NCBI GenBank assembly: GCA_028097645.1
Contig: JAOHEU010000003.1
Location: forward strand, 1-50,968
Length of the DNA stretch: 50,968 nucleotides
Direction: 5' to 3'
Origin: Candidatus Pelagibacter sp.
Lineage (GTDB): Bacteria > Pseudomonadota > Alphaproteobacteria > Pelagibacterales > Pelagibacteraceae
In this document: piece by piece, positions 1-8,338 of the stretch
How the letters are laid out: every line of letters starts with the position of its first letter
Numbering within the stretch: the first letter of the stretch is position 1
The notes under the pieces: generated by a model
Database searches by the model: none
What the model saw: only the letters and a program-made list of their open reading frames with translations
Told to the model about the DNA's origin: nothing
Made by a program: the position numbers and the translations under genes

Positions 1-671
1 TACCAGTTTACACCTGACTCTACGAAATCTATTTTACAATCTTTATCTATTAGATTTAGATTTTCTATTAATTTTTGAAGATCAAATTCTCGATCAATAC
101 TTACATTAAAATAAACAGAAGTTCTCTCATTTTCAGTTTCAGATCTAATCACTTTTGATGAAGTTGTCTTGTCAACTATTACCTCGCATGCCTTATTATA
201 GTTACTGTTTGAAACGTTTAATAAGATTGTATATTCACCATTAATTTTTTTTGAACTTTGTTTTTCTCCACTTAAGTATAAGTATATTAATATTGCAAAT
301 GTTATAATAATGGTAATTATTTCAAATCCAGCTCCTAAACCAAGTCCTATAGCAATGGTTAAAAACAAAAAACCTAACTCCTCTGGTTCCTTGATAGGTG
401 TTCTAAATCTTACTATCGATAACGCTCCTACTAAACCAAGGGATAAAGCAAGAGAGCTTTTAACAACTGTTATTACTAAAAAAACTGTTAGACCTATGAG
501 GGGAAGAATTGAACCAACATGTGTTTTTCCACCCAAACTTTGAGAATATCTTTTATAAAACCAACTTACCAAACTTACAAGCATCATGCATATAATTAGA
601 TCTACAATAATTATACCTATAGGCTCTTGTGTAAAATTTTGTGATAAAAGAAGATTATTAATTTTGTCCAT
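1..671 (-). CDS. DUF4956 membrane protein (C-terminus cut by window edge)
   Basis: The reading frame starts at an ATG at 671 and stays open to the left edge, giving 223 visible residues (first residues MDKINNLL). Three or four hydrophobic segments fill the first ~130 residues. The stretch GLVGALSIVRFRTPIKEPEE, between the membrane segments, is the hallmark of the DUF4956 family. A hydrophilic cytosolic C-terminal part follows and is incomplete. DUF4956 proteins elsewhere often sit beside VTC-type polyphosphate polymerase or CotH genes, but whether that holds here cannot be seen. The gene is the last visible member of the minus-strand run from the iron-uptake genes, 41 bases after azlD. Its function is unknown. 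Confidence 0.8.
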   Translation of the reverse strand, partial: MDKINNLLLSQNFTQEPIGIIIVDLIICMMLVSLVSWFYKRYSQSLGGKTHVGSILPLIGLTVFLVITVVKSSLALSLGLVGALSIVRFRTPIKEPEELGFLFLTIAIGLGLGAGFEIITIIITFAILIYLYLSGEKQSSKKINGEYTILLNVSNSNYNKACEVIVDKTTSSKVIRSETENERTSVYFNVSIDREFDLQKLIENLNLIDKDCKIDFVESGVNW

Positions 672-712
672 TTTAATTTATATTATAAGATTATGCTCTA
701 ATATTAAATCAT

Positions 713-1027
713 TTATTGCATATAAAAAATTATAAACCAATAAGAAATCAATCCAGATATAATAGTTGCAATAATATTTTTTGAAAAATAGCCAACAATA
801 ACTGCAACTATTGCTCCAAAAATTTTAGGGTCATTCATTTCTATAAAAGTTCCATAATCATTTATAAAGATTGCTGGAAATATTATGGCAGGAAATACTG
901 CTGAAGGAACATATTCTAATACTGATTTAATTTTATCTCCAAGCATGTCTCTATCGATTAATGCAATCATAGTCATCCTGGTAAAATAAGTTAATATTCC
1001 TGCGATAATAATTGTAAACCAAGTCAT
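713..1027 (-). CDS. azlD: AzlD-type small subunit of branched-chain amino acid exporter
   Basis: This 104-residue protein has about four hydrophobic segments and the N-terminal pattern ILTYFTRM, close to the TYxxR start of AzlD proteins. The ATG at 1027 is preceded by a GAGG ribosome site and overlaps the stop of the upstream azlC by four bases (ATGA), so the two are translationally coupled. AzlCD pairs form a two-subunit membrane exporter of branched-chain amino acids or their analogues. The exact substrate cannot be read from the sequence. Confidence 0.85.
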   Translation of the reverse strand: MTWFTIIIAGILTYFTRMTMIALIDRDMLGDKIKSVLEYVPSAVFPAIIFPAIFINDYGTFIEMNDPKIFGAIVAVIVGYFSKNIIATIISGLISYWFIIFYMQ

Positions 1028-1710
1028 TTTTTTAACCTCAGTAATAATGAAGCCACAAATAAAGCAATAAGTGGTGCAATTATTATATAAGACTTAAATG
1101 GTGCATGAAAAAATAATAACGAACTTAAACCACAAGTAATCATGACAATTAAATGATCAATTTTTTTTAAATCTTGAACAACAATAGCTATAAAAGTAAG
1201 TGGTATTGTAAATTTTAATCCAAGTTCCGCTGGAACAAATGATCCTAAAATGATCCCTGATAATGTTGAAATTTGCCAACAAACCCACATCGTACATCCT
1301 GTTCCAATCAGATGATAATGTAAGTGGTGCTCATTTTTATTTTTTTTAAAAAATTTATTAGATTCTGCAAAACCTTGGTCTACAACGAAGTAAGAAATTA
1401 ATAACTTTTTAATTAATGATAATTTTTCAAGATATTCAGATAAAACTGCCCCATATAATAAGTGTCTTGAATTGATAATTCCAACAGATGTAACAGCAAC
1501 TAAACTTGATGCCCCACCTGAAAGTACCTGTAAAAATACAATTTGTGAAGCACCCCCAAAAATAATGAACGACATTGCATAAACTAAATAAGGATCAAAA
1601 CCAAGCTCAACTCCAATTGCTCCACAAATAATTCCAAAAGGAATTACAGATAGCATATGCGGAGAAATATCTAGCATTCCTCTGGTAAATAATTGTTTTT
1701 TTGAGAGCAT
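1024..1710 (-). CDS. azlC: AzlC-type large subunit of branched-chain amino acid exporter
   Basis: This is a 228-residue integral membrane protein. The N-terminal region (IPFGIICGAIGVELGFDP) and the later FGGASQIVFLQVLSGG match the conserved AzlC signatures. The length is normal for the family (about 230). It starts at the ATG at 1710, 15 bases after the ATPase gene upstream, and overlaps azlD by four bases. A short tetranucleotide repeat (TTAT x4 on plus) fills the gap in front of the start. It probably exports branched-chain amino acids together with AzlD. Confidence 0.88.
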   Translation of the reverse strand: MLSKKQLFTRGMLDISPHMLSVIPFGIICGAIGVELGFDPYLVYAMSFIIFGGASQIVFLQVLSGGASSLVAVTSVGIINSRHLLYGAVLSEYLEKLSLIKKLLISYFVVDQGFAESNKFFKKNKNEHHLHYHLIGTGCTMWVCWQISTLSGIILGSFVPAELGLKFTIPLTFIAIVVQDLKKIDHLIVMITCGLSSLLFFHAPFKSYIIIAPLIALFVASLLLRLKK

Positions 1711-1725
1711 TTATTTATTTATTTA

Positions 1726-2787
1726 TTAAAAACAAACTATATGATCAATATTTATTGGTCTCTTAATTCCAAATTTCTCATCAACTTCATGCTGATGAAC
1801 ATGGTGAGAGTGAACAAATACAGGTATTAGTAAATCACTACCTGTCTTTAGGGTGTAAATAAAGTTTGTACCTCTAAATTTTCTATCGACTACCTCAAGT
1901 TTAAGATTGCTTTTATCATCATGTTCTAGATCTTCGGGCTGAAGTAAAAGCTGAACATTTGACCCCTTTGGATAATGTTTTGTGAAATTTCCTTTAATTG
2001 TTCCTAAATCTTTATTTTCTAAACTATTTTCACCCGTAACTTTTGCTGGAATTAAAATTCCTCTATTCAAAAAATTTACAACTTCTACAGAATTTGGAAA
2101 ATGATAAACATTGTAGGGATCATCAAATTGTTTTATTTGCCCGTCTAATATGATTGCACATTTATGACCAAGATAAAAAGCCTCATAAGAGTCATGAGTT
2201 ACAATTATTGTTGTAATTTTTAATTTACTTAATATTTTTTTTAATCTGACTTGAATTTCCTCTTTAAAACTTTGATCAACATTTGATAAAGGTTCATCCA
2301 ATAATAGCAAATCAGGTTGAGTTAATAATGATCTAGCAAGCGATGCTCTTTGTGCTTCTCCAGCACTAATCTCATGGGGATATTTTTTTAAAATTTGTGA
2401 TATGTCGAGTAATTTAATAATTTCTTTAAAACTTAGTTTTCTTTTTTTCTTTCCTTTATTTCGTTCAGCACCAATTAGAATATTTTTTTCAACTGTGTAA
2501 TGAGGGAACAAACTATTGTCTTGAAAAGCTAGGGAAACATTACGATTCTCTGGTTCGATATTTTTTTCCTTTGAGGATAACAACTTATCATTTAAATGAA
2601 TTGAGCCTTTGTCAATCTTTTCTAAACCAGCTATTGTTCTGAGGATTGTTGTTTTTCCAATACCTGAAGGGCCTAATATACATAGAGTTTCACCTTCATT
2701 TTCAATTGAAAAGGAGGCGCTCTTAACTTTGGTTTTGCCCCCAATCTTAAAATCTACATCTTTAATTTCTAAATAATTTTTTCTCAT
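1726..2787 (-). CDS. Iron(III) ABC transporter ATP-binding protein (FbpC/SfuC type)
   Basis: This 353-residue ATPase should power Fe3+ import with the permease and binding protein of the same block. Walker A is GPSGIGKTT (residues 39-47), the Q-loop is near 89, and Walker B LLLLDE is at 160-165 with SNVD following. The switch histidine is in VTHDS (about 198). The signature motif is SAGEAQR rather than the usual LSGGQQQ, which is a mild deviation. A C-terminal part (from about 240) has the look of a TOBE-type regulatory domain of the FbpC/PotA class. It overlaps the permease gene by four bases (ATGA at 2784-2787). Confidence 0.88.
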   Translation of the reverse strand: MRKNYLEIKDVDFKIGGKTKVKSASFSIENEGETLCILGPSGIGKTTILRTIAGLEKIDKGSIHLNDKLLSSKEKNIEPENRNVSLAFQDNSLFPHYTVEKNILIGAERNKGKKKRKLSFKEIIKLLDISQILKKYPHEISAGEAQRASLARSLLTQPDLLLLDEPLSNVDQSFKEEIQVRLKKILSKLKITTIIVTHDSYEAFYLGHKCAIILDGQIKQFDDPYNVYHFPNSVEVVNFLNRGILIPAKVTGENSLENKDLGTIKGNFTKHYPKGSNVQLLLQPEDLEHDDKSNLKLEVVDRKFRGTNFIYTLKTGSDLLIPVFVHSHHVHQHEVDEKFGIKRPINIDHIVCF

Positions 2788-4403
2788 TTTTCTCTTAAAA
2801 TATATTTAGATGTAAGTATTATAAATACTGTTGCAATTAAAATTAAAAATAATGATGGGACCGCTGCAGCCTCTAATAAATCTTCAGATGCAGATATATA
2901 AGCAGTAGTAGCAAATGTTTCAAAATTAAATGGTCTTAAAATAAGAGTAATTGGCAATTCTCTTATAATCTCTAAGGAAATCAATATAGCAACAAATAAA
3001 AGAGAATTTCTTAAAAAAGGAACATGAATATTCATAAAAGTTTTTTTTTTTGAATACCCTAGCAAATAAGAACTTTCATCAACTGAAATATTTATTTTTT
3101 CGTAACCTGATTTAATTCCATTAAAAGCTAAAGAATAAAATCTCACAAAATAAACTAAAACTAGTCCAAGAATAGAGCCTATAAATACTTTTTTAATAGA
3201 TAAAAAACCCAAACTTTTCACAATATTTTCATCAAACCAAGCAACAAAAGTAATAAAAGCGACTGCTAAAATAACACCAGGTATCGCATATCCTGAAATT
3301 GAAAGAGTGGATAAAAAATTCAAAAATTTGTTTTTTGAGACTCTATTTCCATAATTAGAAATTAGAGAAAAAACAATTAAGACAATGCTAGATAAAATTA
3401 CTAAGTAAACTGTATTTAATGTAAGGGTAACAACATCTATATCAAAGAAATTTTCCGGAAATTTTATTGTCCAATACAACATTTGGCTTAATGGAAATAA
3501 AAAGGTTAGGAAAAAAATAATAAAACAAAACATAAATGCAAAAAAAGATTTATTTCCAGAAAGTTTGATTTTTTCTTTTTGCTTAAAACCACCTTTAGAA
3601 TTAAAATGGTATTTAGCTTTTTTTCTAGACAGATTTTCAATTATGAATAATGCAAATATAAATAGTAATAGAAAGAAAGATAATTGATTTGAAAATGCTA
3701 AATCATCAAATGTTATCCATGAATTATAAATTCCTGTAGTCAAAGTATTTATAGAAAAAAAATCTACAGCACCAAACTCTGCTAAAGTCTCCATTGCTAC
3801 TAATGATAAACCGGCAACAATTGCAGGTCTAGCAGAAGGTAAAATTAATGAATATAGAGATTTTAATTTTGAGAAACCAAGACTTCTACCTAAATCAATT
3901 TGATTTTGTGATTGATACAAGAAAGAGGCTCTAGAAAGAATATAAACATAAGCATATAAAGAGAAAGAAAGTGAAAGAATTGCGCCGAGTAAACCATCAA
4001 ACTTTGGAATATGTTTATTATAAGTTCCTTCACCAAAAACATTTGTCAAAATTGTAAATGCAGTCCCATAATTTTCAAAAAAAGCTGTTAGTGAATATGC
4101 ATAAATATATGGAGGAACTGCAAAAGAAAGTATTAATGCCCATTTAAAGAAATTGCTTAAAGGAAAACTGTAAAATGAAACCAAATATGCACAAGTAGTG
4201 CCTATAAAAAAGGTTAGAATTAAAACACTAACTAATAAAGTTAATGAATTAAAAATATATTCTAATAAAAAAGTTTCTTTTAAAATTTGATAATAATTAG
4301 AAGTGTCTTCAAAAAAACTTAGAGAGACAGTAATGATTGGTATTAATACACCTATGGAAACAATTAAAGATGATATGAACCAAATATTTAAATTCTTAAA
4401 CAT
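2784..4403 (-). CDS. Iron(III) ABC transporter permease, fused two-domain (FbpB/SfuB type)
   Basis: This 539-residue membrane protein has about twelve hydrophobic segments in two homologous halves, as in FbpB/SfuB. Each half carries an EAA-like cytoplasmic loop that contacts the ATPase: IDLGRSLGFSKLKSLYSLIL near residue 170 and VDESSYLLGYSKKKTFMNIH near 440. The short basic linker is around residues 260-285. Translation is coupled to the ATPase gene. The binding-protein gene lies further upstream, separated from the permease by a small peptide gene and a peroxiredoxin gene. Confidence 0.88.
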   Translation of the reverse strand: MFKNLNIWFISSLIVSIGVLIPIITVSLSFFEDTSNYYQILKETFLLEYIFNSLTLLVSVLILTFFIGTTCAYLVSFYSFPLSNFFKWALILSFAVPPYIYAYSLTAFFENYGTAFTILTNVFGEGTYNKHIPKFDGLLGAILSLSFSLYAYVYILSRASFLYQSQNQIDLGRSLGFSKLKSLYSLILPSARPAIVAGLSLVAMETLAEFGAVDFFSINTLTTGIYNSWITFDDLAFSNQLSFFLLLFIFALFIIENLSRKKAKYHFNSKGGFKQKEKIKLSGNKSFFAFMFCFIIFFLTFLFPLSQMLYWTIKFPENFFDIDVVTLTLNTVYLVILSSIVLIVFSLISNYGNRVSKNKFLNFLSTLSISGYAIPGVILAVAFITFVAWFDENIVKSLGFLSIKKVFIGSILGLVLVYFVRFYSLAFNGIKSGYEKINISVDESSYLLGYSKKKTFMNIHVPFLRNSLLFVAILISLEIIRELPITLILRPFNFETFATTAYISASEDLLEAAAVPSLFLILIATVFIILTSKYILREK

Positions 4404-4444
4404 AGCTTGGTCTTATAATATAAATTTTTTTATTTAATATATGT

Positions 4445-4990
4445 TTACTTTGCTTCTGAAAGATAACTAATTGAATTTTCTGGTGTAGTTTCAACATAAG
4501 GATCTTCATCAGATCCTGAGTTGTTTATGCCTGGCTCTTGCCACCATTTTTCAACTATTCCGTCATTAATTATAGCCATATATCGCCAGCTTCTTTGACC
4601 AAAACCATCATGATCCTTAGAAATTAACATACCCATATATTTAGTAAAAAGTCCTGATCCATCTGGTATTACTTTTATATTAGAAATATTCATTTTTTTT
4701 GCCCAAGCATTCATCACGTAAGAGTCATTGACCGAGCAACAATATATTTCATCTATTCCCAAATCTTTTATTTTATGAGCATTTTTTTCAAATCCTGGTA
4801 ATTGTTGAGATGAACATGTTGGTGTGAATGCGCCTGGCAGGCTAAATAAAATTACTCTCTTGCTTTTAAAATAGTCATCCGTAGATTTATCAATCCACTT
4901 ACCACCAATCGCACAGATCGTTTCGTCGTCGGAAGTATCACCTTCTCTTACTTTAAATATTACTTTTGGTATTTTAAATCCTTTAATCAT
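4445..4990 (-). CDS. Peroxiredoxin, Prx5-like (redoxin family)
   Basis: This 181-residue thiol peroxidase reduces hydrogen peroxide or organic peroxides. The peroxidatic cysteine lies in LPGAFTPTCS (Cys59), with the characteristic SVNDSYVMNAWAK segment near 86-98 and an active-site arginine in GQRSWRY (133-136). The motif order is that of the Prx5/AhpE-like group, and no obvious classical 2-Cys resolving motif is present. It sits between the iron-binding-protein gene and the iron permease gene, so co-regulation with iron import, to limit Fenton chemistry, is a reasonable inference. A small hairpin (4998-5011) precedes the start. Confidence 0.88.
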   Translation of the reverse strand: MIKGFKIPKVIFKVREGDTSDDETICAIGGKWIDKSTDDYFKSKRVILFSLPGAFTPTCSSQQLPGFEKNAHKIKDLGIDEIYCCSVNDSYVMNAWAKKMNISNIKVIPDGSGLFTKYMGMLISKDHDGFGQRSWRYMAIINDGIVEKWWQEPGINNSGSDEDPYVETTPENSISYLSEAK

Positions 4991-5087
4991 AAAAATTCAC
5001 AATTTTTTGTGCCCAAAACTAATTATTAGGAAAGGGTAAAGATCCTAGGAGAAAGATTTGAGCACAATCATTAAAAAGAAAAATATA

Positions 5088-5276
5088 TCAATATTTAAAT
5101 GGGGTAAGGATATCTAAAACCTCTTCATTATTTATATCTGATAATTTTCTATTATTTATTTTACTATTCATTTTTTTACACTCTGATGAGCATGGTCCAC
5201 ATGTTATCTGACCCTCAAGTGAACCACTCTCATTAGAAGAATTACTTAAACGAAAGTTAAATAAATTCTTTTTCAC
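5088..5276 (-). CDS. Small cysteine-containing protein of unknown function (CGPC motif)
   Basis: This is a 62-residue ORF with a GTG start, five bases after the stop of the iron-binding-protein gene, so it is probably co-transcribed. There is no signal peptide or membrane segment. The one notable feature is TCGPCSSEC (Cys26, Cys29, Cys33), which contains the CGPC tetrad used by thioredoxins and could bind metal or be redox active. The rest is polar and rich in Asn, Ser and Lys. I do not recognise the family. The tight spacing and same strand argue that it is real; the small size and GTG start keep confidence moderate. Confidence 0.55.
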   Translation of the reverse strand: MKKNLFNFRLSNSSNESGSLEGQITCGPCSSECKKMNSKINNRKLSDINNEEVLDILTPFKY

Positions 5277-5281
5277 GTATG

Positions 5282-6310
5282 TTATTTCCAGCCTGCTGCA
5301 GTCATTACTTCTAATGCAGCTGCTTGGTTTTTTCCATAGCTAGAGACTTTTGTAGTTAGATCTTGATTAAAATCTAAACCTAAATTGTTTACTACCAATG
5401 GATTTGGTGAAACTCCTGCAATCATCGGAAACTCAAAAGTATTGTTTGTAAAGTGTTCTTGAGCTTCTGGTGATAATAAATAGTCAACAAGTGCAATTGC
5501 ATTAGCTTTATTAGGAGCTCCTTTTACTAAAGCAGCACAACTGATATTCATATGAGTACCTCTGTCTTGCTGATTAGGGAAAAACGCTTTAACTTTTTTA
5601 GCAGCTGCTTGTTGTTCTGCGCCTTTATTTCCTGATAACATAAGTGCTAAATAGTAAGTGTTTGCTACTGCAATATCAGCTTCTCCAGCTGCAACTGCCA
5701 TAATTTGAGCTCTGTCATTACCTTTAGAATCTCTAGCCATGTTTGCAACAACACCTTTTGCCCATTCAGCTGTAGCTTTTTTTCCATTGTTTTCAATTAA
5801 TGATGCTACAAGTGATTTATTATATATGTTGCTTGATTTTCTTATTACTAATCTTCCTTTCCATTTAGGATCAGCTAAACCTTCATAAGTTAAACCTGAT
5901 AATTCAGCACCGCTTACTCTTTCAGGTGAGTAATAAATAATTCTTGCTCTTTTTGCTACTCCAACCCACTTATTAGTTCTAAAGTTTTTTGGAACTGATG
6001 CTCTTATTGTTTCTGATGATAAACCACCTTGAAGCATACCTTTTGCTTCAAAAGCACCACATCTACCTGCATCAGCAGTAATATAAAGATCAGCTGAAGA
6101 GTCCGAGCCTTCTTCGATTATTCTTTTTTCAAGTGCTCCTGCCTTACCGTTAATTAGATTTACTTTAATTCCAGTTTTTTTTGTAAACTTGTTATAAAGC
6201 TCTGCATCAGCTTTATAATGTCTTGCATTGAAAATATTTACTTCATTTGCTGCAGCAAAAGCCGATGCAAATAAAGATACAGCCAATGCTATAATTGATA
6301 TTTTTCTCAT
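5282..6310 (-). CDS. Periplasmic Fe(III)-binding protein of ABC transporter (FutA/FbpA/SfuA type)
   Basis: This 342-residue extracellular solute-binding protein captures ferric iron for the permease and ATPase downstream. A signal peptide is clear: basic MRK, a hydrophobic core to about residue 17, and cleavage near SAFA-AAN. The mature N-terminus has VNIFNARHYKAD, with the Tyr of the ferric-iron site, and a Tyr pair lies in NTYYLALM further on, as in FutA/FbpA. It is first in the transcription unit, directly behind two Fur-like dyads (6337-6381), which fits iron-repressed expression. The coding sequence is more GC-balanced than its neighbours, typical of an abundant protein. Confidence 0.92.
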   Translation of the reverse strand: MRKISIIALAVSLFASAFAAANEVNIFNARHYKADAELYNKFTKKTGIKVNLINGKAGALEKRIIEEGSDSSADLYITADAGRCGAFEAKGMLQGGLSSETIRASVPKNFRTNKWVGVAKRARIIYYSPERVSGAELSGLTYEGLADPKWKGRLVIRKSSNIYNKSLVASLIENNGKKATAEWAKGVVANMARDSKGNDRAQIMAVAAGEADIAVANTYYLALMLSGNKGAEQQAAAKKVKAFFPNQQDRGTHMNISCAALVKGAPNKANAIALVDYLLSPEAQEHFTNNTFEFPMIAGVSPNPLVVNNLGLDFNQDLTTKVSSYGKNQAAALEVMTAAGWK

Positions 6311-6336
6311 ATTTACCTTATTTTATTTACGTTAAT

Positions 6337-6381
6337 TTGAGAATGAGAACTATTCTCAATGCGAATGATTATCAATCGCAT
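6337..6381 (-). promoter_or_regulatory. Tandem Fur-like operator dyads upstream of the iron-binding-protein gene
   Basis: Two 23-base dyads share one base. The first (6337-6359) has perfect 8-base arms TTGAGAAT/ATTCTCAA. The second (6359-6381) pairs at 10 of 11 positions, with arms ATGCGA plus TGAT and the complement. Their centres (6348 and 6370) are 22 bp apart, about two helical turns, so the sites lie on one face of the helix. Against the 19-base E. coli Fur box, I count 14 and 13 matches by eye. A possible -35 (TTTACA on minus) lies at 6395-6400, which would place the operators over the -10 region. A Fur-family regulator is the likely ligand; the exact protein is inferred. Confidence 0.75.
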
Positions 6382-6448
6382 ATATTGACACACTTGTAAA
6401 GTGATTTTTTATTGATTTAAAGTTAATCTGATTTTTGAATGGAAATGA

Positions 6449-7336
6449 TTATTTCCAGTCACCAATTTTACTAAACAGGAAGTTTCGAAACGCCTGTACT
6501 CTAGCAGTATTTTTTAATGATTGGGGATAAACAAAGTGAGCTTCTGTTATTGGTCCCTCAGATTTAGGTAAAACTTTTATCACATTAGTTGAATTAGACA
6601 CTAAATATTCTGGTAAAGCAGCTAAGCCCACTCCAGACTCAACAGCTAAAAGTAAACCCATTACACTATTAACTTTCATGACTGTTTTTCTTTTTTTACC
6701 ATCATGCATTCCAAGTTTTAATGCCCAATCAGGATTATAAACTGGTGATGGTGCTCCTTTTCCAAAAGAAATAAACTTGTGTTTATTTAAATCAGCAATT
6801 GTTTTTGGCATTCCAAATTTTTCTAGGTATTTATTAGAGCCATAAACATAGTATTTAATGTCCACTAATTTTTTTTGAATATAATTTAGTTGTTTTGGTC
6901 TTCTCATGAAAATACCAATATCAGCTTGTCTAGTACTTAAGTCCAACTCTTTGTCATCAAACACTAATTCTATTTCTATTTCAGGGTTCAATCTCATAAA
7001 CTCTTGAATTCTTGGTGTTAACCAGTGCGTACCAAAACTTCTAACAGTTGTGATTGTTAATTTTCCTGTTGGTTTATTTTTTTGATCTCCTAAAGATGTT
7101 TCAACTTCTTTAAGTTTGCTAATTACTTCATGCGCTGTTTTAAAAACATACTCACCATTTTCTGTAAGTGTTAATCCTCTTGCGTGTCTTTCAAATAATT
7201 GAACTTTTAAATCTTGTTCTAAAGCTTGAATTTGTCGACTTATAGCAGATTGACTTAGATTTAAGTTAATTGTTGCGTTAGTAAAACTGCCTGCTTCAGC
7301 AACTGCATGAAAAATTTTTAATTTATCCCAATCCAT
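6449..7336 (-). CDS. LysR-family transcriptional regulator
   Basis: This 295-residue regulator has the N-terminal winged helix-turn-helix (MDWDKLKIFHAVAEAGSFTN, then LNLSQSAISRQIQALEQDL) and a LysR substrate-binding domain from about residue 90. The length is standard. It overlaps the stop-start junction with the reductase gene by one base (TAATG), so it is co-transcribed with folE and the reductase gene rather than divergently arranged as many LysR genes are. The target and inducer are unknown. An inverted repeat with 7-base arms (6440-6457) covers its stop codon. Confidence 0.92.
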   Translation of the reverse strand: MDWDKLKIFHAVAEAGSFTNATINLNLSQSAISRQIQALEQDLKVQLFERHARGLTLTENGEYVFKTAHEVISKLKEVETSLGDQKNKPTGKLTITTVRSFGTHWLTPRIQEFMRLNPEIEIELVFDDKELDLSTRQADIGIFMRRPKQLNYIQKKLVDIKYYVYGSNKYLEKFGMPKTIADLNKHKFISFGKGAPSPVYNPDWALKLGMHDGKKRKTVMKVNSVMGLLLAVESGVGLAALPEYLVSNSTNVIKVLPKSEGPITEAHFVYPQSLKNTARVQAFRNFLFSKIGDWK

Positions 7337-8337
7337 TATTTGTTTAAATCAACTATCACTCTTCCAGAAATTTCCCCTTTTAAAATTTTTGGATAAGTTT
7401 CAATCAACTCCTCTAAGCTAACAGTTACAATTGATTTTTCTAGTAAATCAAAATCAATTAATTTTGAAGCTTCCGACCATATAAATTCTCTTCTTTTAAT
7501 ACTACAATTAGCAGAGTCCATTCCCCAAAGCTTAATTCCTCTTAACATAAAAGGTATAACGCTTGTATTAAGTTCATTGTTATTTGCATTTCCACATACT
7601 GCAATAATACCATTAGGTTTTGTTTGAACGATTGTGTTAGCTAAAATTTTACCACCCACAGTATCAACTACACCATCCCACAAACCTTTATCAATTAACC
7701 TTGGGTCCTTGTCAAATTCAGACCTGTTTACAACAGTTTTAGCACCTAATGATTTTAAGTAATCAGCTTTAGAATCTTTTCCTGTAACTGCGGTAACATT
7801 ATAGCCTAGCTTTGATAACGCCATAACTGATACACTTCCCACTCCACCTGTGGCACCTGTTACTAACACATCATTAACTTTTTCACCTAACAAAATACTT
7901 TCTCTTGCTTGAATTGCAAAAGCGCTCATTAAAGAAGTAAATCCAGCTGTCCCTAAAATCATTGCTTGTCTACTTGTTAAATCTTTTGGTTTTTTAACTA
8001 AAAAATCTGCATTGACTTTTGCTATTTGAGAATATCCACCAAAAAATACTTCTCCCACTCTAAAACCAGTTAAGATTACTTCATCACCTTCATTAAATTT
8101 TGAATTTTCACTTTCTATAACTGTACCTGAAAAATCTATGCCAGGTATATGAGGAAACTCTTTAACTAACCTTCCTCCATTTTTTAGAATCATTCCATCT
8201 TTAAAATTAAGATCTGAATAATCGACCTTAATAGTTACATCGCCATGTTTTAAAAAACTTTTATCAATTGATTTTACTTCTCTTGAAAAATTATCACCTT
8301 CTTGATTGATAATTAATGCTTTGAATTGATCTGACAC
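7336..8337 (-). CDS. acuI: Acrylyl-CoA reductase-like MDR-family NADPH oxidoreductase (AcuI/YhdH)
   Basis: This 333-residue medium-chain reductase of the AcuI/YhdH group reduces acryloyl-CoA to propionyl-CoA with NADPH. It has the N-terminal GroES-like fold (LNFKDGMIL, HIPGIDFSGTV) and the nucleotide-binding GATGGVGSVSVMALSKLGY near 155-175. No zinc-ligand set is seen, as expected for this branch. In SAR11 and roseobacters this step detoxifies acryloyl-CoA formed in DMSP breakdown, which fits the methylated-compound theme here. It lies one base after folE and overlaps the lysR start. Other enal/enoyl-CoA reductase activities remain possible. Confidence 0.82.
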   Translation of the reverse strand: MSDQFKALIINQEGDNFSREVKSIDKSFLKHGDVTIKVDYSDLNFKDGMILKNGGRLVKEFPHIPGIDFSGTVIESENSKFNEGDEVILTGFRVGEVFFGGYSQIAKVNADFLVKKPKDLTSRQAMILGTAGFTSLMSAFAIQARESILLGEKVNDVLVTGATGGVGSVSVMALSKLGYNVTAVTGKDSKADYLKSLGAKTVVNRSEFDKDPRLIDKGLWDGVVDTVGGKILANTIVQTKPNGIIAVCGNANNNELNTSVIPFMLRGIKLWGMDSANCSIKRREFIWSEASKLIDFDLLEKSIVTVSLEELIETYPKILKGEISGRVIVDLNK

Positions 8338-8338
8338 T

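Noticed and set aside
310..543. A 77-codon plus-strand ORF
   Set aside because: It is the complement of the DUF4956 coding sequence, whose family motif lies on the minus strand here.
1711..1726. Four TTAT units between azlC and the ATPase gene
   Set aside because: This is a short AT-rich microrepeat common in such genomes, with no sign of a functional role.
4998..5011. Hairpin CACAA-TTTT-TTGTG upstream of the peroxiredoxin start
   Set aside because: The stem is only five bases in AT-rich DNA and does not match the start-codon hairpin; too weak to call.
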